A stretch of 9,343 nucleotides of DNA, from assembly GCA_965371355.1 (NCBI GenBank), contig CBDUYD010000114.1:1-9343 (forward strand), read 5' to 3'. The DNA comes from JASJHI01 sp965371355 (GTDB taxonomy: Bacteria; Actinomycetota; Acidimicrobiia; Acidimicrobiales; Ilumatobacteraceae). Positions 1 through 6,223 of this stretch are shown here, piece by piece. Under the pieces are notes generated by a model. That model was given only the letters and a program-made list of their open reading frames with translations, was not told the DNA's origin and made no database searches. Within the stretch, counting starts at the first letter, position 1. Each line of letters starts with the position of its first letter. A program made the translations under genes and the position numbers.

Positions 1-242
1 GGGTGCCAAGTCGGCCGAGGGTGCCAAGTCGGCCAAGGCTGCCAAGTCGGCCGAGGGTGCCAAGTCGGCCAAGTCGGCCAAGTCGCCCAAGTCGGTCAAG
101 ACGGTCAGGTCGGCGAAAGCGGCCGAGGGTGCCAAGTCGGCCAAGTCGGCCAAGTCGACGAGTTCGGTCAAGGGCGACAAGTCGGTCGAACCGAGAAGTC
201 GACGTCGGCGTCGGCGGCTCGACGATGATCGTGGCGCTGTGA
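1..242 (+). CDS. Probable 3' end of nuoC: low-complexity tail, frame uncertain (partial)
   Basis: No folded domain is visible here; assignment to nuoC (the 30 kDa subunit of the complex I peripheral arm) rests on gene order, since nuoC normally precedes nuoD. All three forward frames are open until about position 225. The frame beginning at base 2 reads Lys-Ala-Ser repeats (AKSAKS, GAKSAE) with nearly all third positions G or C, like the genuine genes here, but it has no stop before nuoD and runs straight into it. The frame beginning at base 3 uses poorer codons through the repeat (agt, cca, agg), but from about 195 it becomes well biased and ends in TGA at 240-242, overlapping the nuoD GTG as GTGA. 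That junction style matches most others in the operon. The third frame stops at 226-228. Either nuoC ends at 242 after a frame change near 188-197, or nuoC and nuoD are fused. Confidence covers only the presence of coding sequence from the gene before nuoD. Confidence 0.45.
   Translation, partial: VPSRPRVPSRPRLPSRPRVPSRPSRPSRPSRSRRSGRRKRPRVPSRPSRPSRRVRSRATSRSNREVDVGVGGSTMIVAL
2..187 (+). repeat. Tandem 18-bp / 9-bp coding repeat (Ala-Lys-Ser)
   Basis: Imperfect tandem repeat. Units of 18 bases (ggtgccaagtcggccgag and close variants) begin at 2, 20, 38, 56 and 128. Between and after the last two, a 9-base subunit (gccaagtcg) repeats and decays into variants such as ggtcaagac and ggtcaggtc. 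In the nuoD frame it encodes GAKSAE and AKS units, a strongly basic, probably disordered tract. The tract is cleanest at 2-90 and 128-157 and frays out by about 187. The period is a multiple of three and units are contiguous without spacers, so this is coding slippage-type repetition and not a CRISPR array or an iteron set. Confidence 0.9.
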
Positions 243-1726
243 GTGCCGGGGGTCGTGGTGCTGACGCTTCGGTGACGAGCGAGGGCAAGTCCGTCGAGTC
301 GGCCGCTGCGAAGAAGTCGGATCAAAGGACCACGGAGCGCGATCGGGCCGACGAGTCGGTGACCGGCCAGCCCGTCGTGCCCCCGCGCGAGATCACCTAC
401 GCGGACTTCGTGGGCGGCACCGACGAGGGCGACCAGCAGCTTCTCTCCCGTGGCGACGTGGCGGCGAAGGAGCGGTTGCGCGAGGTCGGAGCGGTGCTGC
501 GAATGTCCGAGGCCGAGGCCGCGCTCCTCGGCGAGCTTCCCGACGATCCCGATGAAGACCAGACGATGATCATCAATATGGGGCCGCAGCACCCTTCGAC
601 CCACGGGGTACTGCGCCTGATGCTCGAGCTCCGGGGCGAGACCGTGCTGCGCTGCAAGCCGATCATCGGCTACCTCCACACCGGCATGGAGAAGACCGGT
701 GAGCAGCTCACCTACATGCAGGGCGGTACGAACGTCACCCGCATGGACTACCTCAGCCCGTTCGCCAACGAATTGGTCTTCTCGATGGCGACCGAGAAGC
801 TGCTCGGCATCGACGGCGAGATCCCCGAGCGGGCTACGTGGATCCGGATGTTGATGGCCGAACTCAACCGGATGAGCAGCCATCTGCTGTTCATGGCCAC
901 CAACGGCATGGACCTCGGCGCCGTGTCGATGATGATCTACGGCTGGCGCGAGCGCGAGGAGGTGTTGCGGTTCTTCCAGGAGGTCACCGGCCTGCGGATG
1001 AACCACAACTACATCCGCCCCGGCGGTGTGGCCGCCGATCTCCCCGCCGGATGGCGCGACGGGGTGATGCGGCTGCTCGACCTGATCCCGCCGCGGCTCG
1101 ACGAGTACGAGATCCTGCTCAGCGGCCAGCCGATCTATCGCGAGCGCCTCCAGGGGGTGGGCGTGATCACTCCGGCTGAGGCGCTGGCGCTCGGCGCGAC
1201 CGGACCGATCCTGCGGTCGACCGGCGTCGAGTGGGACCTGCGCCGCCACATGCCGTACCTCCACTACGACGAACTCGATTTCGACGTCGTCGTCGGCACG
1301 TACGGCGACTCGTTCGACCGGTACGCGATCAGGTTGGCCGAGATCCGCGAGTCGATGCGGATCGTCGGACAGATCGTCGAGTGCATGCCGTCGGGCGACT
1401 ACCGCATCCAGGACAAGAAGGTGACGCCGCCACCGCGGGCTCGCATCGACGAGTCGATGGAGGCGTTGATCCATCACTTCAAGCTGTTCACCGAGGGGTT
1501 CAAGGTCCCCGAGGGCGAGGTCTACGTCGGCATCGAGAGCCCGCGGGGCGAGGTCGGTTGCTACATCGCGAGCGATGGTGGACCGAACCCGTACCGGATG
1601 CACGTGCGGGCGCCGTCGTTCGCCAACATCCAGTGTCTGCCGCACATGATGCGGGGTGGACTCGTCGCCGACGCGGTGGCGATCATCTCCTCTGTCGATC
1701 CCGTACTCGGAGACGTCGACCGATGA
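239..1726 (+). CDS. nuoD: NADH-quinone oxidoreductase subunit D (49 kDa subunit)
   Basis: NuoD lies in the peripheral arm next to the membrane and, with NuoB and NuoH, forms the quinone-reduction site. The core begins near residue 110 with the family signature MGPQHPSTHG (residues 114-123), continues through GYLHTGMEKT (144-153), MDYL (169-172) and HNYIRPGG (256-263), and ends with DPVLGDVDR, the usual family C-terminus. His122 and Tyr171 align with the quinone-headgroup residues His38 and Tyr87 of Thermus Nqo4. From GTG 239 the protein has 495 residues, against 409 in Thermus; the excess is an N-terminal extension rich in Lys, Ser and Asp. No Shine-Dalgarno motif precedes GTG 239, so this start depends on coupling to the upstream stop at 242. 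An ATG at 503 would give a 407-residue protein of normal length, but codon bias favours coding well upstream of it. The reading frame is also open back to the window edge, so a NuoC-NuoD fusion is possible. The stop overlaps the nuoE ATG. Confidence 0.97.
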   Translation: MSAGGRGADASVTSEGKSVESAAAKKSDQRTTERDRADESVTGQPVVPPREITYADFVGGTDEGDQQLLSRGDVAAKERLREVGAVLRMSEAEAALLGELPDDPDEDQTMIINMGPQHPSTHGVLRLMLELRGETVLRCKPIIGYLHTGMEKTGEQLTYMQGGTNVTRMDYLSPFANELVFSMATEKLLGIDGEIPERATWIRMLMAELNRMSSHLLFMATNGMDLGAVSMMIYGWREREEVLRFFQEVTGLRMNHNYIRPGGVAADLPAGWRDGVMRLLDLIPPRLDEYEILLSGQPIYRERLQGVGVITPAEALALGATGPILRSTGVEWDLRRHMPYLHYDELDFDVVVGTYGDSFDRYAIRLAEIRESMRIVGQIVECMPSGDYRIQDKKVTPPPRARIDESMEALIHHFKLFTEGFKVPEGEVYVGIESPRGEVGCYIASDGGPNPYRMHVRAPSFANIQCLPHMMRGGLVADAVAIISSVDPVLGDVDR

Positions 1727-2334
1727 CTCGGCTGACCGATCCGAACGAGACTCTGGCGCGCGAGATAATCGCCCGCTACCCGCGGCCGAAGTCGGCGCTT
1801 ATCCCCGTGCTGCACCTCGCCCAGGAACAAGACGGGTACCTCGCCGAGGACGCCATGCGTCACATCGCCGAACTCATCGGCATCACACCCGCCGAGGTGT
1901 ACGGCACCGCGACGTTCTACGAGATGTTCCGCTTCGAAGCGACCGGGAGATACCTCATCAACATCTGCCGTACTCTGTCGTGCGCTCTCATGGGGGCCGA
2001 CGCACTCATGCACCACGCCGAGCAACGCCTCGGGATCAGGGCCGGCTCGACGACCGACGACGGACTCATCACGTTGCAGCACGCCGAGTGCCAGGCCGCG
2101 TGCACCGAGGCGCCGACCCTGCAGGTGAACTACCGACACCGGTACCGCGTGACGCCCGAGGCGTTCGACCAACTCGTCGACGACCTGCGGTCCGGGGCAC
2201 TCGACCACGAGGTTCCCGCGCACGGCACGCTCGGCCGGAATCGCCAGCAGATCCCGACCGATCGGGCGGTCGGGGTACACGATCCCGATGACGTCACCGA
2301 GGGTCCCGCATGGATCGAGGTGAGTCCCGGATGA
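1723..2334 (+). CDS. nuoE: NADH-quinone oxidoreductase subunit E (24 kDa, [2Fe-2S] N1a)
   Basis: This thioredoxin-fold subunit sits beside NuoF in the NADH dehydrogenase module and carries the off-path [2Fe-2S] cluster N1a. The 203-residue protein has an N-terminal helical region (about residues 10-60, with QEQDGYL and GITPAEVYGTATFY), then the cluster ligands: Cys82 and Cys87 in CRTLSC, and Cys123 and Cys127 in CQAAC. The 36-residue gap between the two pairs is the same as in E. coli NuoE. After about residue 160 the protein continues with about 40 polar residues that are not part of the fold, making it longer than the 166 residues of E. coli. The ATG overlaps the nuoD stop (ATGA), with GGAG at 1709-1712 ten bases ahead, so translation is probably coupled. 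A longer open frame extends upstream to 1231 but lies across nuoD and has no family similarity there. Confidence 0.97.
   Translation: MTRLTDPNETLAREIIARYPRPKSALIPVLHLAQEQDGYLAEDAMRHIAELIGITPAEVYGTATFYEMFRFEATGRYLINICRTLSCALMGADALMHHAEQRLGIRAGSTTDDGLITLQHAECQAACTEAPTLQVNYRHRYRVTPEAFDQLVDDLRSGALDHEVPAHGTLGRNRQQIPTDRAVGVHDPDDVTEGPAWIEVSPG
2317..2323 (+). promoter_or_regulatory. Ribosome binding site deciding the nuoF start
   Basis: GAGGTGA lies seven bases before the ATG at 2331, the best spaced Shine-Dalgarno sequence near the nuoE/nuoF junction. It falls after the alternative in-frame ATG at 2310, so it can only serve 2331, which also forms the ATGA overlap usual in this operon. Confidence 0.7.
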
Positions 2335-3743
2335 GCGTGCTCAGTCCGTACGAGTGGGCGCCGGGCTTCTATCCGGGCGATCGTCCCGCGATCGTCACCT
2401 CGAGGTTCAGGTACGAAGACGGATACACGCTCGACCGCTCGCTCGCCACCGGGGGGTACGAAGGCTTGCGCGCGGCGCTCGCGATGTCGCCGGCCGAGAT
2501 GGCCGAAGTGGTCAAGAACTCGACCCTGCTCGGGCGCGGTGGAGCGGGTTTCCCCGCCGGCGTGAAGTGGGGCTTCACGCCCGAGGGCGTCTGGCCGCGC
2601 TATCTGGTGGTCAACGGCGACGAGTCCGAGCCGGGAACGTACAAGGACCGCCTCCTCATGGAGTGCGACCCGCACCAACTGATCGAAGGGAGTCTCATCG
2701 CCTGTTACGCGGCAGGACTCTCACAGTGCTTCCTGTACATCCGCGGCGAGATGGCGCTGGCACACGAGCGCGTCGCCGCTGCACTGAACGACGCTTACGC
2801 CGCGGGATACATCGGCAAGAACATCCTGGGCACCGACTTCGGCGTCGACATCGTGCTGCACTGGGGTGCCGGCGCCTACGTCGTCGGCGAGGAGACGGCG
2901 CTGATCGAGTCGCTCGAGGGCGAGCGTGGCATGCCGCGGCTGAAGCCGCCGTTCTTCCCCGCCGCAGTCGGGCTGTACGGTCAGCCGACGATCGTCAACA
3001 ACGTCGAGACGCTCTCCAACCTGCCGTACATCGCGAGGGAGGGTTCGACCGCATACACGGCGATCGGTACCCCGACGAGCCCCGGCACGCGGATGATCGC
3101 CGTCTCGGGCCATGTCAACCGCCCGGGCGTGTTCGAGATCGTGAACGGATCGACCACCTTCCGTGACCTGATCTACGGCGACGACTTCGCACAGGGCATC
3201 CGCGACGGCAACGAGCTCAAGACATTCGTCCCGGGAGGCGGGTCGGCTCCGTGGTTCCTTCCCGACCAGCTCGACATCCCCTTCGAGGGCCGTGAAGCGG
3301 GGAGCGCCGGCTCGATGCTCGGGTCGGGCGCCGTGATGGTGATGGATTCGACCACCGACGTTCCCGCGGCCGCATTGACGCTCGTCAGGTTCTACGCGCA
3401 CGAGTCGTGCGGCAAGTGCGTGCCCTGTCGCGAAGGGGGCACCTGGCTGTACCGGATCGTCGAGCGCCTCGTCGACGGCCGCGGCACCGATGTCGATCTC
3501 GAGACGATCCTCGAGGTGGGCGCGACGATCTGCCCGGGTGACATGCCGCATGCGTCCAGCGAGCGCCTAGGTCTCGAGGCGGTTCCCTTCCCGTACAAGA
3601 TGACCACGATCTGTTTCGTCGGACCCTCCGCCTTCGCCCCGATCCATTCGGCGATGACGCTGTTCCCGGAGGACTTCGAGGCGCTCGTGACCGCGCAGCC
3701 CGAACGCCGCTCGATCCCGGTCGCGGTGGGAGACGCACGATGA
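2331..3743 (+). CDS. nuoF: NADH-quinone oxidoreductase subunit F (51 kDa, NADH/FMN and [4Fe-4S] N3)
   Basis: NuoF is the entry point of complex I: it oxidises NADH at FMN and passes electrons to cluster N3. The 470-residue protein shows the nucleotide and flavin motifs GRGGAGFPAGVKW (68-80), NGDESEPGTYKDR (95-107) and GAYVVGEETALIESLEG (181-197), followed by the SLBB-type middle domain (SGHVNRPG near 259-266, FVPGGGS near 299-305). The N3 ligands are Cys360, Cys363 and Cys366 in ESCGKCVPCREG. The last ligand is most likely Cys428 in TICFVGPSAFAPI, which aligns with FCPLADAAVWPV of Thermus Nqo1. The distance from third to fourth Cys is 62, against 41 in Thermus and E. coli, so about 21 residues are inserted, including an extra Cys401 in TICPGD. 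The start at 2331 has a good ribosome binding site and an ATGA overlap with nuoE; an in-frame ATG at 2310 would add seven residues. The stop overlaps the nuoG ATG. Confidence 0.97.
   Translation: MSVLSPYEWAPGFYPGDRPAIVTSRFRYEDGYTLDRSLATGGYEGLRAALAMSPAEMAEVVKNSTLLGRGGAGFPAGVKWGFTPEGVWPRYLVVNGDESEPGTYKDRLLMECDPHQLIEGSLIACYAAGLSQCFLYIRGEMALAHERVAAALNDAYAAGYIGKNILGTDFGVDIVLHWGAGAYVVGEETALIESLEGERGMPRLKPPFFPAAVGLYGQPTIVNNVETLSNLPYIAREGSTAYTAIGTPTSPGTRMIAVSGHVNRPGVFEIVNGSTTFRDLIYGDDFAQGIRDGNELKTFVPGGGSAPWFLPDQLDIPFEGREAGSAGSMLGSGAVMVMDSTTDVPAAALTLVRFYAHESCGKCVPCREGGTWLYRIVERLVDGRGTDVDLETILEVGATICPGDMPHASSERLGLEAVPFPYKMTTICFVGPSAFAPIHSAMTLFPEDFEALVTAQPERRSIPVAVGDAR
3728..3732 (+). promoter_or_regulatory. 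Ribosome binding site for nuoG
   Basis: GGGAG lies seven bases before the ATG at 3740. This supports the start that includes the acidic N-terminal extension over a shorter form from the ATG at 3887, which has no recognisable binding site. Confidence 0.65.
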
Positions 3744-6223
3744 GCGACGTCGACGACACCCGCGGCACCGATGCGGACACCGGAGAACTGATCGAGGTCG
3801 ACGTCGAGATCGACGTCGGTGCGGATGGCGAGATCGAAGTGGAGGTGGAGGTGGAGGTCGAGCCGGAGCCCGACCCGAATGCGGTGATGATCACGATCGA
3901 CGGCAACGAGGTCGCCGCCCGGAAGGGCGAGATGGTCATCACCGCGGCGACCCGCAACGGCGACTACATCCCGCACTTCTGCTATCACCCGCGGCTGGAG
4001 CCGGTCGGCATGTGCCGGCAGTGTTTCGTCGAGGTCGAGGGACCGCGCGGCGCGATGATGGTCGTGTCGTGCATGACGCCCGTGTCCGATGGGCAGGTCG
4101 TGCGCACCGATACCGAAGAGGTGAGGCGGGCCCAGGAGGGAATGCTCGAGCTGCTGCTCGCCAACCATCCGCTCGACTGCCCGGTGTGTGACAAGGGTGG
4201 CGAGTGCCCGCTGCAGGACCAGGCGATGAGCCACGGCCCCGGCGAGAGTCGCTACCTCGAGGAGAAGCGCCACTACGAGAAGCCGATCGCGATCAGCGAT
4301 CTCGTGTACCTCGATCGCGAGCGCTGCATCCTCTGCGACCGCTGCACGCGCTTCGCCGACGAGGTGGCCGGCGACAGTCTGATCCGATTCACCCAGCGCG
4401 GCAACAGCACGCAGGTGATGACCTTCCCCGGCGAGCCGTTCGTGTCGTACTTCTCGGGCAACACGGTGCAGATCTGTCCCGTCGGTGCACTCACCGCAGT
4501 GCCCTACCGGTTCAAGGCACGGCCGTGGGATCTCGAACAGTTGGAGTCGACCTGCACCACCTGTGCGGTCGGCTGCCGGACCGTGATCCAGTCGAGCCGC
4601 GACGAGTTGCTCCGCTATCAGGGCGTCGATTCCGACGCGGTCAACCACGGCTGGCTCTGCGATCGTGGGCGCTTCAACTTCCAGGCCGTCAACTCCGAGC
4701 ACCGGCTGAGCGCCCCGATGGTCAAGACCGAAACGGGCCTCTGTGAGACCTCGTGGAGTGCCGCGCTCGCCGGAGCGGCGTCGTTGATCACCGATGCGCT
4801 CGCCGAGGGCGGGCCCGAGAGCATCGCCGTGCTCGGCGGTGCGAGGGGCACCAACGAGGACGCGTTCGCCTGGGCGCAGCTCGCCGATGCGATCGGAACG
4901 CCGTACCGTGACGCTCAGCTCGGCGACGGTCTTCCCGCCGGCGTGCTCGGCCTCGATCGAGCGACGATCGACGAGGCCGCGAACGCCGACACGCTGCTGC
5001 TGCTCGGCCCCGACCTCAAAGAGGAACTCCCGGTGCTCTACCTGCGCCTGCGCGACGCCGCCGAGAAGCGTCGCAGCCGGATCCTCGAGTTCACACCGGT
5101 CGACAGCGGCCTCACCCCGTACGCATGGCGGTCGGTGAACCATCAGCCCGGAACCCAGCGCCGGGCTATCGACGACGCACTGGCGGACGATGAGATCTCG
5201 ACACAGCTCGCGTCGGGTTCGGTCGTCGTCGTGGTCGGCAGAGCCAACCTCGCCGAGTCGACCGACGCGACCATCGCAGCCCTACAGGCCCTGCTCGCCG
5301 CGGTTCCCCAGGCAAAGGTGCTGCCGGTGCTGCGACGCGGCAACGTGGTCGGCGCGCTCTCGCTGGGACTCGCTCCGACCGGGCAAGATGCGGTCGCCGC
5401 GCTGCGGGCCGCCGCCGACGGCAGCATCGGGCTGCTCGTGCTGCTCGGCGCCGACCCCCTCAACGACTGCCCGGACGCCGACCTCGCCCGCCGCGCCATG
5501 GCCGGCGCGCGGAGGATCCTGTCGATCGACACGTTCCCGTCCGAGTCGACCAATCGCGCGGACGTCGTGCTCGCCGCCGCCGCCTACGGCGAGAAGTCGG
5601 GCACGACCACCAACGTCGAAGGGCGCGTCTCCCCGGTCGCGAAGAAGGTCACCCCGCGGGGCACGACCCGTCCCGACTGGATGATCGCGGTCGAACTCGG
5701 GTCGATACTCGGCTCGTTCGCCGACGGGCATCCGCTCGCCTCGGTCTCGACCGTCGACGACGTGACCGCGGCCATCGCGGCTACCGTGCCCGAGTTCGCT
5801 GGAGCGACCCCGTCGGCCGTCGCCGCCGCCCCCGACGGCGTTGTCGTCGATCGTCCCCCGGTCGATCTCCCACCGGTGCCGGCCGAGGGCGCCACCCGCA
5901 ACAGCTATGACTACCGGCTCGTCGTGAGTCGCAAGCTCTACGACCGAGCGGTCGGAACCGAGATGTCACGCTCGCTGGCCAACCTCGCCCCGGGCGAGGG
6001 AGCGCACGTCAACCCACTCGACCTCGAGCGCATCGGCGTGGCCGACGGCGACGACGTCCGGATCGTCGGTGCGAGCGCCACCGTCGTGCTCGCGATCCGC
6101 GCCGACACGATGGTTCCCAGGGGCACCCTGTGGGCGCCGTTCAACCAGGGTGGTAGGGCGATCGAGGACCTGATCGACGTCGACGCGGCAGCGGTCGATG
6201 TCAGGATCGAGCGCGTCTCGTGA
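3740..6223 (+). CDS. nuoG: NADH-quinone oxidoreductase subunit G (75 kDa, N1b/N4/N5/N7 clusters)
   Basis: NuoG is the largest peripheral subunit and wires electrons from NuoF towards NuoI. In the 827-residue protein the ferredoxin domain starts near residue 49 and carries N1b ligands Cys81, Cys92, Cys95 and Cys111. N5 has the His143, Cys147, Cys150, Cys156 pattern in HPLDCPVCDKGGEC. N4 has Cys196, Cys199, Cys202 and Cys246 (CILCDRC and CPVGAL). Cys272, Cys275, Cys279 and Cys307 match the C-x2-C-x3-C-x27-C pattern of the optional off-path cluster N7 known from E. coli and Thermus. A degenerate molybdopterin-oxidoreductase-like domain follows (about 315-650), and a C-terminal molydop-binding-like domain (about 725-815). 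Residues 1-47 form an unusual acidic extension with 19 Asp/Glu and one Arg, including a Glu-Val repeat. The ATG overlaps the nuoF stop; the stop overlaps the nuoH GTG. No catalytic role is expected for the molybdopterin-like part. Confidence 0.97.
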   Translation: MSDVDDTRGTDADTGELIEVDVEIDVGADGEIEVEVEVEVEPEPDPNAVMITIDGNEVAARKGEMVITAATRNGDYIPHFCYHPRLEPVGMCRQCFVEVEGPRGAMMVVSCMTPVSDGQVVRTDTEEVRRAQEGMLELLLANHPLDCPVCDKGGECPLQDQAMSHGPGESRYLEEKRHYEKPIAISDLVYLDRERCILCDRCTRFADEVAGDSLIRFTQRGNSTQVMTFPGEPFVSYFSGNTVQICPVGALTAVPYRFKARPWDLEQLESTCTTCAVGCRTVIQSSRDELLRYQGVDSDAVNHGWLCDRGRFNFQAVNSEHRLSAPMVKTETGLCETSWSAALAGAASLITDALAEGGPESIAVLGGARGTNEDAFAWAQLADAIGTPYRDAQLGDGLPAGVLGLDRATIDEAANADTLLLLGPDLKEELPVLYLRLRDAAEKRRSRILEFTPVDSGLTPYAWRSVNHQPGTQRRAIDDALADDEISTQLASGSVVVVVGRANLAESTDATIAALQALLAAVPQAKVLPVLRRGNVVGALSLGLAPTGQDAVAALRAAADGSIGLLVLLGADPLNDCPDADLARRAMAGARRILSIDTFPSESTNRADVVLAAAAYGEKSGTTTNVEGRVSPVAKKVTPRGTTRPDWMIAVELGSILGSFADGHPLASVSTVDDVTAAIAATVPEFAGATPSAVAAAPDGVVVDRPPVDLPPVPAEGATRNSYDYRLVVSRKLYDRAVGTEMSRSLANLAPGEGAHVNPLDLERIGVADGDDVRIVGASATVVLAIRADTMVPRGTLWAPFNQGGRAIEDLIDVDAAAVDVRIERVS
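3830..3868 (+). repeat. Glu-Val coding repeat at the nuoG 5' end
   Basis: A run of GAG or GAA codons alternating with GTG or GTC (ggaggtggaggtggaggtcg within it) encodes EIEVEVEVEVEPE, residues 31-43 of NuoG. Further Asp/Glu-Val pairs precede it from about 3797. It is a short six-base repeat inside the reading frame. Confidence 0.8.

Noticed and set aside
2..157. Possible CRISPR array or iteron cluster in the tandem repeats
   Set aside because: Repeats are contiguous, 9 and 18 bases long, without unique spacers, and lie in an open reading frame.
3..242. A Pro/Ser/Arg repeat protein as an independent gene
   Set aside because: The frame uses codons rare elsewhere in the window through the repeat, has no ribosome binding site in view and sits where the end of nuoC is expected. 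Only its last 15 or so codons look genuinely coding.
1231..1722. Upstream extension of the nuoE frame
   Set aside because: It overlaps the conserved core of nuoD, is Arg/Pro-rich and has no NuoE similarity before the ATG at 1723.
2310..2330. Upstream ATG for nuoF adding seven residues
   Set aside because: The well spaced GAGGTGA lies downstream of this ATG and directly ahead of 2331, and the added residues are not family-like.
3392..5143. A 583-codon open frame on the minus strand
   Set aside because: It lies antisense to nuoF and nuoG, which carry intact cluster motifs. Its His/Arg/Asp-rich translation has no recognisable motif and reflects the GC-rich third-position bias of the opposite strand.
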